Below, piece after piece: positions 16,601 through 28,705 of a stretch of 64,000 nt of DNA. The notes under the pieces are model-generated. The model had not been told where the DNA came from, ran no database searches, and was given only the letters and a program-made list of their open reading frames with translations. The stretch lies in the NCBI RefSeq assembly GCF_023856365.1, contig NC_064551.1, positions 762,501 to 826,500 of the forward strand, given 5' to 3'. Source of the DNA: Brienomyrus brachyistius (taxonomy: Eukaryota > Chordata > Actinopteri > Osteoglossiformes > Mormyridae). Position 1 is the first letter of the stretch; every line of letters begins with the position of its first letter. The translations under genes and the position numbers were made by a program.

Positions 16601-18896
16601 CCACAGGGCTGGGGGGTGTCTGTGCGGGGCCCGTGTGCGGCTCCTCGGGGCTGGGGGGTGTCTGTGTGGGGCCCGTGTGCGGCTCCTCGGGGCTGGGGGC
16701 GTGTCTGTGTGGGGCCCGTGTGCGGCTCCACAGAGCTGGGGGGTGTCTGTGCGGGGCCCGTGTGCGGCTCCTCGGGGCTGGGGGCGTGTCTGTGTGGGGC
16801 CCGTGTGCGGCTCCTCGGGGCTGGGGGGGTGTCTGTGTGGGGCCCGTGTGCGGCTCCACAGAGCTGGGGGGTGTCTGTGCGGGGCCCGTGTGCGGCTCCT
16901 CGGGGCTGGGGGGTGTCTGTGTGGGGCCCGTGTGCGGCTCCTCGGGGCTGGGGGGTGTCTGTGTGGGGCCCGTGTGCGGCTCCACAGAGCTGGGGGGTGT
17001 CTGTGTGGGGCCCGTGTGCGGCTCCACAGAGCTGGGGGGTGTCTGTGTGGGGCCCGTGTGCGGCTCCTCGGGGCTGGGGGGTGTCTGTGTGGGGCCCGTG
17101 TGCGGCTCCACAGAGCTGGGGGGTGTCTGTGTGGGGCCCGTGTGCGGCTCCTCGGGGCTGGGGGCGTGTCTGTGTGGGGCCCGTGTGCGGCTCCTCGGGG
17201 CTGGGGGGTGTCTGTGTGGGGCCCGTGTGCGGCTCCTCGGGGCTGGGGGGTGTCTGTGTGGGGCCCGTGTGCGGCTCCTCGGGGCTGGGGGCGTGTCTGT
17301 GTGGGGCCCGTGTGCGGCTCCTCGGGGCTGGGGGGTGTCTGTGTGGGGCCCGTGTGCGGCTCCTCGGGGCTGGGGGTGTGTCTGTGCGGGGCCCGTGTGC
17401 GGCTCCTCGGGGCTGGGGGCGTGTCTCTGTGGGGCCCGTGTGCGGCTCCTCGGGGCTGGGGGCGTGTCTGTGTGGGGCCCGTGTGCGGCTCCTCGGGGCT
17501 GGGGGGTGTCTGTGCGGGGCCCGTGTGCGGCTCCTCGGGGCTGGGGGGTGTCTGTGCGGGGCCCGTGTGCGGCTCCTCGGGGCTGGGGGGTGTCTGTGTG
17601 GGGCCCGTGTGCGGCTCCACAGGGCTGGGGGGTGTCTGTGTGGGGCCCGTGTGCGGCTCCACAGAGCTGGGGGGTGTCTGTGTGGGGCCCGTGTGCGGCT
17701 CCACAGGGCTGGGGGGTGTCTGTGCAGGGCCCGTGTGCGGCTCCACAGGGCTGGGGGTGTCTGTGTGGGGCCCGTGTGCGGCTCCACAGGGCTGGGGGGT
17801 GTCTGTGTGGGGCCCGTGTGCGGCTCCTCGGGGCTGGGGGGTGTCTGTGTGGGGCCCGTGTGCGGCTCCACAGGGCTGGGGGTGTCTGTGTGGGGCCCGT
17901 GTGCGGCTCCACAGGGCTGGGGGGGTGTCTGTGTGGGGCCCGTGTGCGGCTCCACAGGGCTGGGGGGTGTCTGTGTGGGGCCCGTGTGCGGCTCCTCGGG
18001 GCTGGGGGGTGTCTGTGTGGGGCCCGTGTGCGGCTCCACAGGGCTGGGGGGTGTCTGTGCGGGGCCCGTGTGCGGCTCCACAGGGCTGGGGGGTGTCTGT
18101 GTGGGGCCCGTGTGCGGCTCCTCGGGGCTGGGGGGTGTCTGTGTGGGGCCCGTGTGCGGCTCCACAGGACTGGGGGGTGTCTGTGCAGGGCCCGTGTGCG
18201 GCTCCACAGGGCTGGGGGTGTCTGTGTGGGGCCCGTGTGCGGCTCCACAGGGCTGGGGGGTGTCTGTGCGGGGCCCGTGTGCGGCTCCACAGGGCTGGGG
18301 GGTGTCTGTGTGGGGCCCGTGTGCGGCTCCACAGGGCTGGGGGGTGTCTGTGTGGGGCCCGTGTGCGGCTCCTCGGGGCTGGGGGGGTGTCTGTGCGGGG
18401 CCCGTGTGCGGCTCCACAGGGCTGGGGGTGTCTGTGTGGGGCCCGTGTGCGGCTCCTCGGGGCTGGGGGGGTGTCTGTGCGGGGCCCGTGTGCGGCTCTA
18501 CAGGGCTGGGGGGGTTGTCTGTGCGGGGCCCGTGTGCGGCTCCACAGGGCTGGGGGGTTGTCTGTGCGGGGCCCGTGTGCGGCTCCTCGGGGCTGGGGGG
18601 GTGTCTGTGCGGGGCCCGTGTGCGGCTCTACAGGGCTGGGGGGTGTGTCTGTGCGGGGCCCGTGTGCGGCTCTACAGGGCTGGGGGGTGTGTCTGTGCGG
18701 GGCCCGTGTGCGGCTCTACAGGGCTGGGGGGGTGTCTGTGCGGGGCCCGTGTGCGGCTCCTCGGGGCTGGGGGGTGTCTGTGTGGGGCCCGTGTCCGGCT
18801 CCTCGGGGCTGGGGGGTGTCTGTGCGGGGCCCGTGTGCGGCTCCTCGGGGCTGGGGGGTGTCTGTGCGGGGCCCGTGTCCGGCTCCTCGGGGTTGG
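13653..18896. repeat. giant 42-bp minisatellite, about 125 copies
   Basis: 5.2 kb of tandem units built from gtgtctgtgcggggcccg + tgtgcggctcc + tcggggctgggg. Two-state variants recur: tgcgggg or tgtgggg, and tcggggctgg, acagggctgg or acagagctgg. Most units are 42 bp, with occasional 41- or 43-bp units that change frame. Rare variants recur at a constant spacing of 2,405-2,407 bp, which shows a duplicated higher-order block of about 2.4 kb. All three plus-strand frames stay open across almost the whole array, as do minus-strand frames. It is non-coding, and probably lies in daam1 intron 1. Confidence 0.97.
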
Positions 18897-19585
18897 GTGT
18901 GGAGTCTGCAAGTTCTCCTCTTCTCTACCATATTTATGTTCTTTGAAGCTCTGCTTTGACAGCAGTGGGTTCTGGGGGGATCTCTCTCCATGTCAATACG
19001 GTAAATAGAATTGAATGGGAATGAACCGAGAGATGGGGGGGAGACAGAGAGAGAGATTGTGTATTTGTACGTGTGTGTTTCTATTTCGGATGTCCTTATC
19101 TTCACTGCCTCTACACAGAACTAAACGCAGTCATTTCATTCACAGTTATCTCCCACACACACACACACACACATACACACACAGATTCCCAGCACTGCAC
19201 CGCAGAGGCTCGGCACAGATCCCTCCTACAGAAACACGCACGGATCTGTGCAGCGCGTTATCCTACGCAGACATTCCTCCTGCGTCAGGCAGCGATACCG
19301 GTGCCCCCCACCCCTACCCCAAGCCCCCCGTCTCGTGTGCAGCCCTCCTGAGTCCCACAGATGCTGCCAGGGGACGGACAGAGAGGCTCCCGCACGCAGC
19401 TTGGCTGTGTACCACTGACACCGGGGTACACAGCATAAGCAGCACGTCGCTCACCTGCCACTGCAAAGACCCCCCCCCTCCCCCACCCAGCCAGAACGCT
19501 GACAGACCCCTCGGGGCAAACCGACAGATGCCTGAATGATAAACACCATCCTGCTATTGGAGGGGGGGGGCAGGGCAGCCAGTAC
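18897..19585. other. non-coding flank of the giant array
   Basis: Includes a short (CA)n at 19153-19182 and CpG-rich sequence rising towards 19.6 kb. On the minus strand this would be the start of daam1 intron 1 if the exon proposed at 19586 is real. Confidence 0.4.
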
Positions 19586-19880
19586 CTTGTCAGCAGTGGT
19601 GGAGCAGCGGACCTTCTGCCAGCAGCCCGGCTTAGCAGCAGTACCTCTCCAGGAAAGCGTACATGCTCCTCTTCCTCTCCAGCTTGTTTCGGAGCACCAC
19701 TCCAGCTCCAGCGCCCCCCTTCCTCTTCCCGGATTCCTCTCTCGCAAGCTCTCTCCACCGCGCCAGTGCTCAGGGAAATCGCATGGATCGCTCCGCTGCA
19801 AGCCTGTCTGCTGGCTCTCAACCACACCCACTCTGTGAGGCAACAGTCTCATTGGACAGAGCCCAGATCAAGCCACACCC
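19586..19880 (-). promoter_or_regulatory. candidate daam1 promoter and 5' UTR exon 1
   Basis: Seen on the minus strand: a CCAAT box (ATTGG on plus at 19851-19855) flanked by CACCC/KLF-type ggggtgtgg and gggtgtgg motifs. CpG- and GC-rich sequence follows, with a consensus splice donor ACAAG|GTACT at 19586/19585. No TATA box is seen, as is usual for CpG-type promoters. It is the best-formed minus-strand promoter upstream of the daam1 start exon. That it belongs to daam1 is inference; another transcript could use it. Confidence 0.33.
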
Positions 19881-19974
19881 CTCCAGCTGCAACTCCTCCT
19901 CCTCATCTGCTTGTGTGTTTAAGGTCGATTCAGAAGGAATGGGGAGAAAGGGTATTTTTTTGGCACAACCCTAA

Positions 19975-20890
19975 AATTGACTTATCAACCTTAGAAAACG
20001 TAATAAGAACAGCTTCTGCATCAGGATTTCTGAATGGCAGGGAAGCCGACCCAGACATCAACCTCTGGAAATACTCTAAATACTCTTAGTTATTTAGGTA
20101 CCAGCCATGGGCTCAACACAGGAGCCACGCAACAAACAATGTTCTCCTTTCATTGTCTCTCTTCATACAAATAAAAGCAGCACTGTCATAAAACACTATT
20201 AGCTTAGCGACATTTCCCGGATGGTCTGCTGTGTTACGTAAGCAGGCAGCAGGCGGAAAACAGCCTAAAACCCGACCCCCCCCCCCCCCCCCCCCGGAAA
20301 ATCTCCTTCCTCATTACCATCCTCTTCCCACAATTAACACAGACTTCAAAGCAGACAAGTTCAAAGCAGAATGGCAGCTTTCAGAGCTGGACTCATGTTT
20401 TTATTTGAAAAAAAATCACAGAGGACAGCAGTGGCACATGACAAGGTCACTTCCTGTTTTTATGGCCTTTTTAACCTTTTTACTTTAGAGAAACAACATT
20501 CAGTTCAGATGTGTCAGTTTGTGGGCCAGGAGCAAACAAGCCTAGAGTCACACAGACACAGACAAACACAGTAATATCTATCATGCATCATTCCTCAAAG
20601 GTGTTGTGTGTCCTACATTTCCTGCCCAGAATAACAGCACTCTACCCTGACGATCACACTTATGGCATTTTTCCAGGCCACATGACTTGGGTCACATGAC
20701 TTCCTTGTGGCAGTGGTGGGGCAACCTGTGTGAAACGCACCCATTCATGTGCAACCAATTGCAGTTTAGATACTGCAGGAAAGCATCAATGAGCCGCAGT
20801 GTTCCTGCTACAGCTGACTGGGAGGGGCACTTCCCAAGGAGGGCCGTGTGCTCGCCGCCAAGGGCAAGGTGCAGCCACTGTGTCAGAGAG
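19975..20890. other. non-coding stretch with a poly-C tract
   Basis: A poly-C run at 20275-20296; otherwise unclassified sequence. Confidence 0.4.
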
Positions 20891-20893
20891 CAA

Positions 20894-21149
20894 GATCGCC
20901 ACCCAGCGGTGTCCTCGGGGCACTGACATGATGGCCACCCAGCGGTGTCCTCGGGGCACTGACACAATGGCCACCCAGCGGTGTCCTCGGGGCACTGACA
21001 CGATGGCCACCCAGCGGTGTCCTTGGGGCACTGACACGATGGCCACCCAGCGGTGTCCTTGGGGCACTGACACGATGGCCACCCAGCGGTGTCCTCGGGG
21101 CACTGACACGATGGCCACCCAGCGGTGTCCTCGGGGCACTGACACGATC
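20894..21149. repeat. 36-bp minisatellite, 7 copies
   Basis: Unit gatggccacccagcggtgtc + ctcggggcactgacac, with a C/T variant in ctcgg or cttgg. The 12-residue periodic frames on both strands are by-products. Confidence 0.95.
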
Positions 21150-21689
21150 GCTCTTTATCGCTGATTATTGTGCCACTTAGTCAATGCTTTCAAACAAATA
21201 TAACAACTTTGTCATTTAATATGGCTGCATATCTCACTGGGGCAATGCAGGCGAGGCACGTCACTCAAGGGAATACCAGCAGGACACTGGCATCCTCTCA
21301 GCCCTTCAAGGGGCAACTTATGGTTAAGGGGTCTGTGTCGTTAAGCACTGTGCCCCCCAGGCACTCTGCAAGCTGGGCCCCCCGCCCTGCGAGAGAGAGG
21401 CTTTAATGCACAGCAAAGAGTCAGAGTACCAGGGACAAGACGCCACCCTCTAGCTGGGCTGCTTAAAAATATTAGAGGGGTCAGAAATTACCGATTCACA
21501 AAGCTGCTGCCCGCAATGGGACCTCATAATGCTGGGAATAATGAATAATCCCCTGCTGTCCCCCGAGGTCACAGCATCACCACACAGCAGAAGGGGCAGC
21601 AGACCCTCACTTTGCAGACCGGTGTCCGTTTCGCTGTCAGTTGATGATGGTAAACGTCCCCCTTATCAGCCCCCTTCACACGTGTACAG

Positions 21690-21945
21690 GAAAGGGGAAA
21701 GTGATTAGTTGTCATTATTTATACACCACAGCACATAGTAGCCAGTAATTAAGTGTGTCCTCTGCGTTTAACCCACATGTGACATCGAGGCATAGCAGGG
21801 GGCAGCTAATTTAGCGCCCAGGGAGCAGTGCTTGGGGGCGGTACCTTGCTCAGGGTACCTCAGTGGTACTTTGGTGATCGGGGATTTGAACCAGCAACCT
21901 TTCAATTACAAGTTAACGATTAGGCCACCACTGTCACCATGTTTA
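21690..21945 (-). mobile_element. tRNA-derived SINE, long copy
   Basis: Minus strand: tRNA-like head with B box GGTTCAAATCCCC at about 21885-21897. It is followed by gaggtaccctgagcaagg, gggcgctaaattagctgccc and gggttaaacgcagaggac. This is the standard body order of a common fish SINE. The copy is more complete than the other minus-strand heads in the window. Confidence 0.8.
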
Positions 21946-23025
21946 TTGAGTATGATGTCGTCTCTCTTCACAACGCAGCCGCTAATGAACTGATTACAGA
22001 TCGAATGCACTCTGTACATAAATAAAGACGTGAGTACAGGCATAGCAATGTTTTTAAAGACACTCACTGGTATTTACTGACTCCCCAGTCGCTATGCACC
22101 GTGACCTCGAGTGTCACGGAAGTGACTCCCCATGGAAGGCCTTGGATTACACACGCGGAGGGTCCGACACCTCTCAGCTGGCCAAGGAAGCTTCCAAATA
22201 ATTATATTCATTGTTAAAATATAAATTCATTTAATTCAATTTAATTATAATTAACTGTGAAACTCACATATGCACAGTTATAAGAACGGAATCAGTCCAT
22301 CAGTCTATCAATTATTAAAAGGGTTGCGGGCTGTTGATTTGGTACCAGGCAAACCTCCCATCGGGCAGCTAGAACCTCAAGGTGGAACGTCAGCCCTCAG
22401 CCCATGTGGGACCCAGACATGGCAAACACAAGCGAGGAGAAGCTCAATAGCCCTCTAGTACAGGCGAACATACAAACAACAGTGAAGCATGGCATCAGCT
22501 AAGCAAATAACACAAACAGAATCCGTCAACGTTCTGTCTCTGAACTGCATACCACATACAAATATTTGTAGGATCTTGTTTCAACCTGAGCAGCTATTAG
22601 TTGTTCCTCCTGGTTAAAAAAAAAAAAACAGGAATCCAAAAACACTGACTGCATGCAAAAGGTCAACGATTATGTTCCACAGTAGCACTAGATGTGCCCA
22701 ATTCACAAACTTCAGTGTAAGTAGAAATGTTATACGAAACACTATTAGGAAGACATCTACCTCCAAAACAGGTTCAAAATTAGCAGAAAATAACATTAAA
22801 ACATTTCTCCCTTTTCCTTCTGGTCGGACACATAAGAGACGAGTGCAATCAGGCGTGAATATTCAAATACGATGTAAACAGCTTAAATTAGTGAGATTGG
22901 ATGTTGTGTAAATTCATGGGTGCGAAAAAAAAATAATTACAGCGGTCAGTGGTTAGAATTAGGATTTATAAACACCACGCTATAGTATTCTTAATCATCA
23001 CCGTAACATTTTGTAAAAATGCGTA
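21946..23025. other. non-coding, AT-rich stretch
   Basis: Contains an AT-rich run at 22190-22260. No exon or element recognised. Confidence 0.4.
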
Positions 23026-23420
23026 TAGTACCCGTACGGACGTACGGGTTAATGAGACGGAAACGTTTGTCGCCCCATCAGCTATCGGATACCGGGGGGG
23101 ACACACGGCATTTAGCGTCTCTAAACAGGCAGCGCGGTCCAAAACGGTCACGTGACCAAAGCGACGGGCGCCGCAGTGCCACCGAAACGGCGACATGACA
23201 GTAAAAAATAAATACAGGTGTCCAGAGATAAAACATTTCCTGGAGAGCCGCACGCTAGGGGAAGGGGCCGCGGCACAGAGAGCCTGCAACTTAGCGTGGT
23301 AATTTGCCCTGTGGCGGTGAGGAACCGGTTCCTGTTCGGCACCCGGACGACAAAACAGGGGCCGCGTCATTCCCTTCTAATTTACACCGGGGTGACTGTC
23401 GGCGTATCGTGCCTGCATCC
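23026..23420. promoter_or_regulatory. CpG-rich island with palindromic motifs
   Basis: CpG-dense segment between AT-rich flanks. Contains the imperfect palindrome acccgtacggacgtacgggt (23030-23049) and the perfect E-box palindrome ggtcacgtgacc (23146-23157), the type bound by USF/TFE bHLH-zip factors. No TATA box and no ORF with recognisable homology. It could be a promoter or enhancer; the gene served is unknown. Confidence 0.3.
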
Positions 23421-23429
23421 TGTAACGGA

Positions 23430-26400
23430 GCCATTCTGGACAGTCATTTCAAAGAAAAATTAGATTTAGAAAAGCGTCTGAACACCACTGCCAACTAAGA
23501 ACTATGTTATTATAATATAATAATATAAACTTAATTACATCAGGAGAAAATCAATCCCAACTGCTGAAGAACACCAGCCCAAATGCCAAAAAAATCAACA
23601 ATAAATTTTTTTGGAAGCATCCAGAATGAATAGCAAACCTAATATCTCCTGCTTAATTTCATTCTTTCTTAACCTTAAACAAAACAAGCAAATCTTTCAA
23701 TAAAAACTGCACCTGTTTCCCGAAAACAATGAATAACTGTGGCTCAGAACGATGTCATTATGTAAAGATGACATTATATCAAGCCTTCAGCTAAAACATG
23801 TCGTGTGCTTTACCTTGCATGATTCACTCAGTGGACACTTTAATTAAGCATGTCAGCCGCATGGAGCAGATTCTGAAGGTTATTTAAGGCCACTGGTGGG
23901 GGCAAAGCAGAGCAGCCCTCACCCCAGAGCCCCCTCGATCTGTGGCTCCAGACCCACCAAGGACATGAGGACTCTCCACACACCATGGCTCCTCTTTACC
24001 AGACTGCGGTTGTGAAGAGCACCACTGCATACAGTGTCACTGCATACAGTGTCACTGCGTCCGTGCTGCTGCTGACCAAGGCAGAGCTCTAATGCGGCCG
24101 AGGGACCCCAGCCGGGAATGCAGCCCCCTGCTCCCCCACGCCAAAGGCATGGCTTCCTGAGGATCACTGGAGGTTCCACATCACCAGAGCCTTTATAAAA
24201 GAGCAGGAAGAGGAGAGATCAGCTAGGCGCCAGCTGCTCAGATCTCAGCATCTTTTCGGGATTCGGGGCACTGTAACCCAAGCTGCTGAGTAGAAGCTGG
24301 AGATCTACAATCTCATACATCCCTGAGGTCTCCACTTAAAGCTGAGGAGAAGCCAGACTGGAAGGTTCCTGTATGGAACATGGAACAGCACAGAAATTGG
24401 ACAGGAGGCCATTCTGGCACCATCTTAGCTTCACAGAGACAGAAAAAAGTTGGAACATCGTGACCATATTTTAATCTCAGTGTAAATTCTTGGACAAAGT
24501 GCCTTGTAATATACACACTTGTGCTCCCAATGATAAGGACACACACATGCAGTCCACACAGACTGCATGTATGCAGAGCGGCACCCGGACACACCGACCC
24601 ACAGAACCTTCGCTTTCACTACCGTCACTCAGGAGTCACCATCACAGCTGAGTTCACTCCATGCCCCATGGAGAAAGGAAGCACTTCTCTCTCTGCCAGA
24701 TTTGACTGTTAGACTTTATCATCCCCCTGAACGAATTCTGCACAGCCTGCTGATCCTCACGAAGCTGCGAAGCTGGCAAATATCACACTGTAGCAGAAAC
24801 GCTGCATCACAGAACCTCCACAAGAACAAGATGAACCATAAGCTACTACCAGGATCCAATTACTCTACCTCTGACGGGAGGGAACGTGGACCAAACCTCC
24901 GGTGGGAGGGAACGGAGGCCCAACCTCCGACGGGAGGGAATGTACCTATTTAGATAGGTACGTGTGTGTATGTCTGCCTGTCTGCCTCTCAGAGGAGGGC
25001 ATGATGGGATATGCAAAAAGAAACATTCGAGTGTAGCTGTACTGCGGCCCAATTGGACACAGCAGAGCAGCTGAGGCAGCGGCTCTTTCGAGGCTCATCA
25101 CCACGGGGGAGTAGACCAGTGCCCTGGGTGTGGAGCAGCCTTTTGTGATTTCTGTTCATTTGTGATGCTAATTTATGCATCATGTGTGCTGCCCCCACAC
25201 CTTACCATGCTAATCTTTGGCTAATGTGGCTTTCGGCAGTCATTGTCACGTTAATGTTAGCCCATTATGCTCCTGTCCCATCCAGAGAATCGGCCTGCTT
25301 TAGAGGAACATCCTTCAAAGGAAAAGGACCAGAACTTCACCACAGACACGGCAAGGAGCAATTAAAGCATAATTATGCTGAAGTGGCATCAGAACTGACA
25401 GGAGACCTAGCAAACGTCAGTTGCCTCATATCTCCATTAAGCGATGACATGACCCTTCCCCTGAATGGTGTTGCCCCCCCTCCTTGGTGAGTGAGTCTGG
25501 ATCTCTGAGCGGGATGGTACCTACAGCCCCCACCTGTACGGTCAGGCCACACTGCCTGCCACCAAAGACCTTCATAAAAGCATGTGAGGCCATGATGATA
25601 TGCACACAATGAAAAGGTGGGTCCTAGGCACCAAAAAGCGAACCCCCCCCCCCCCCCCCCCCCCGGCACAGGAGAGCCACATCGCACAGCAGCTGGGGGC
25701 TCCGGGGGGATCGGGTCTGCCACCGGCACAGACGGGATGAGATCGCCACAGTATCAGCAAGAGGGCAACCTGGAGGAGCAGAACCTTCATCAAGTGCCGT
25801 GACTCAGAACTTCAAAGAGGCAAAGATTTATTAACCTACTGGTTATAGCTCAACTTAAGGTAACCAAACATCTTTCCTGCAATACTTTTTTAAAGCGCGG
25901 TATTTACTTGAGCACAGCTTGTATATTTTCAAACAAAATCAACAACAGCCAACAACAACCACCTCCACCACCTCCTCTTCCACCTCCCCCTGGGTGCTCC
26001 TGCCTGTGTTTACTGGGATGAGCTCCAAGCTCCCCACAGCTCTACAACGGATAAGCTGTTTTGGAGGATGGATGGATGGATGGATGTATAACGCAATTTT
26101 ATGCAATCGGTTTCTGATGGTGAGTCACAGGCAGCCAGAGTGACAACAACGAGCAATGCAAGTCTCCCTCACACACACACACGCACACGCACACAAAGAG
26201 CGTCTTTAGAACCAGCAGCTCACCTAAATGGCACATTTGAGACTGCCCGTTCTCGCCGAGTAATTCCCGTGTAAACAGGTTCAGTGAGTTTGCGGCAGAA
26301 TGAATGGGATTAAAATCAGACGCCCTCCACAGCACTGAAGGTACCGTTTGACTAAAGCTCTGATAAGAAGCCATAACTGGTGACACCAGCGCTTGTGAGG

Positions 26401-26525
26401 AAAATGAGACGCATAAGGGTGACGCCGTCGGAGATGAGGACACTTTACAAGATCAGGCCCTCCAGGAAAAGCCCGTTTCCGGAAGGAAGGGAAGCCTGAG
26501 GGCTGAGAGCCGAGCCCTGCGATCC
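23430..26525. other. non-coding stretch
   Basis: AT-rich to about 23880, then mixed. Contains poly-C at 25647-25664, (ATGG)n at 26069-26088, (CA)n near 26170-26195 and three short imperfect repeats of gggagggaacg at 24876-24940. No coding exon recognised. Confidence 0.4.
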
Positions 26526-26529
26526 GCAG

Positions 26530-26850
26530 GTGTGAAATACGACCCACCGCAGCAGACATGACGGCCAATCCCAGCCCAGGGCTCCGAAATACGACCCACC
26601 GCAGCAGACATGACGGCCAATCCCAGCCCAGGGCCCCGAAATACGACCCACCGCAGCAGACATGACGGCCAATCCCAGCCCAGGGCCCCGAAATACGACC
26701 CACCGCAGCAGACATGACGGCCAATCCCAGCCCAGGGCCCCGAAATACGACCCACCGCAGCAGACATGACAGCCAATCCCAGCCCAGGGCCCCGAAATAC
26801 GACCCACCGCAGCAGACATGACGGCCAATCCCAGCCCAGGGCCCCGAAAG
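26530..26850. repeat. 52-bp minisatellite, 6 copies
   Basis: Unit gaaatacgacccaccgcagc + agacatgacggccaatccca + gcccagggcccc. The first and last copies are the most divergent. Periodic minus-strand frames here (Gly-Trp-Asp-Trp, Cys-Cys-Gly-Gly) are artefacts. Confidence 0.95.
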
Positions 26851-27264
26851 CAGCGTTTCACAAGAAGCCACCAGCTCACGTTCTTCGGCTTTTCAGAAGT
26901 TTCATCAGAAACTCGTGGCACGACTTACCAACGGTCATCCAGAGCAGAGTGAACATGATTGTTAACATACAGGACAACTTCGAGGGCGCTCACAAATTTC
27001 CATCATATAAAAGTAATTCTATCCTTTCATGATTATTCCCGTCTTTCTCGTGTCTGTTCTGCTTTCCGAGGTGTCATTTCCGCCAAATCTCCCCATTTAA
27101 CGTTAAACCTCACGGCAGGAATAATCACCAGTATCCTGCTCCCTACTACAAAGTGCTGTTCATAACAGTGGAATGATCTGATATGTTCTCCATTAATTTC
27201 ACATTTCGCTGCTGATGTCCAGGTTTAAAGCCAAAGTAAAATTTACGATTTTTTCTCTCCGGTC

Positions 27265-27504
27265 TCAAAGATCGGTATCACTAACGGATTTGCAGCAGCT
27301 GGAATCACTCGCAGCAGCCAAAGTTCTGTCCGGCCGACCTTCCAGCCGCCACGTTTCCTCAGTCTCAGCTTTTGGAGGGAAACCTTTCTTTGTGCCCGAC
27401 TTGGAGCTGCCTTGCTTCTCCCTTTCCTTCTGTTCCCCCCGCAGCACCTGGATCATGTCAGGTGATGCCTCAGCCTGCGCTGTAACCAAATCCCTGGTCT
27501 CCAT
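27265..27504 (-). CDS. 79-residue unassigned ORF in a CpG-rich context (low confidence)
   Basis: A non-repetitive open frame, ATG to stop, encoding a very hydrophilic peptide rich in Glu, Lys, Ser and Arg (for example QVLRGEQKEREKQGSSKSG). It has no membrane segment or recognised domain. The 100 bp upstream on the minus strand are GC-rich with a few CpGs, as at a promoter. I do not recognise a family. A chance ORF in a CpG island is the simpler explanation. It is listed because it is one of the few longer ORFs in the middle of the window that is not made of repeats. Confidence 0.15.
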   Translation of the reverse strand: METRDLVTAQAEASPDMIQVLRGEQKEREKQGSSKSGTKKGFPPKAETEETWRLEGRPDRTLAAASDSSCCKSVSDTDL

Positions 27505-27619
27505 AGAGACAGAAGCACCGCGGGGTCACAACACATGAGTGACGTTAGCAAGGAAGAGGGAAGTGACAGAGCCGGGATGCGGTAACACGCCGCAGCCGCT
27601 TAGGCGGACGGAGGCCAAG

Positions 27620-28700
27620 CTGAGAGAGATACCAGCGGCACGTCTCTCTCTGCGCCATGGAGGCACCCTCCACATTAACGCATGAATTACGCTTATTAAG
27701 AAGCTCCACTCCTGGATTCCGCCAAAACTGAACTGCATCTCCGGTCTTCTTCGCTCTTGAAAATGCTCGTCTGTATCCCCAGCTTAGCAGAAAACGTCAC
27801 TACACTTAGCAGTCCTGTTAATAATTCAACAAGTGTCTATACATTATAAACATGATGCGTCCAGCAAAACCAGCTGTTTACATGCCAACGGCCATGTTTT
27901 AATACTCATACGCAGCGCATGTCTTCCCTCCTGTTTCATCCTCGCGTTGCAAAGTGCACTGAGCTGCATGCCTGTGCGAAAGGGGTCATATGAATTTAAT
28001 AGCTATTATTAGAGCTGACAGATATATGGGTAAAATATCATGTTGTGATTATTAACATTCATATTGTCATCAATTTGAATATCATAGTATGTGTAACCAA
28101 TGCAGTGCAAACCACTGATAGTGATCACGTGCGTCTGGGTGAAATTGATCGTTATATGCAGATGATCGCTATAACCGACTTTTTATTTTCTTTACGTCTC
28201 AGGCAGATTTTCATCTAAGTGATATTTGTATATTTATTACATGAATATTAGGTAACAGAATTGACTAAAATGAGCTTTATGTGCAGAATTTTAATGACTC
28301 CTTCAAAATACCGTACAGCAGTTTAAGATGTGATACACTTACTACACTGAAAATCTTAAAAAAAAACTTTATTTTTTAACAGAAAGACAATTATTGAGCA
28401 GTATTGAAAAAGGCATCTTGATATATATGCGATTTGATGATCTCTTGGCTGGTCTCCCCAGAGCTCTGGGTGCCCAAACTATGCTTCAAAACATTCCTCC
28501 TGTGCTCAAACAGACATCTGACCCAAAGCAGTCAAGATGGGAAATGGGGGTGGGGGAGGACTTGGCCCCCTGCATGACCTACTTCAGGCAGAAGCAAGAA
28601 ACAGACAGATAACGGCCTGCAGGTCAGAAGCTGCAGTAAGATCAAATTTGGTCATTATCATTTCCGTACGTTTACAAGGTTTATTTGACCCCAGTGGGCG
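27620..28700. other. non-coding, AT-rich stretch
   Basis: AT-rich sequence between the CpG-rich 27.5-kb segment and the 22-bp array. No exon or known element recognised. Confidence 0.4.
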
Positions 28701-28705
28701 GAAGC

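Noticed and set aside
13544..19008. Seven overlapping ORFs of about 550-1,800 residues on both strands
   Set aside because: They are different readings of the same 42-bp tandem repeat. Several overlapping frames are open at once, there is no domain, and the starts lie inside repeat units.
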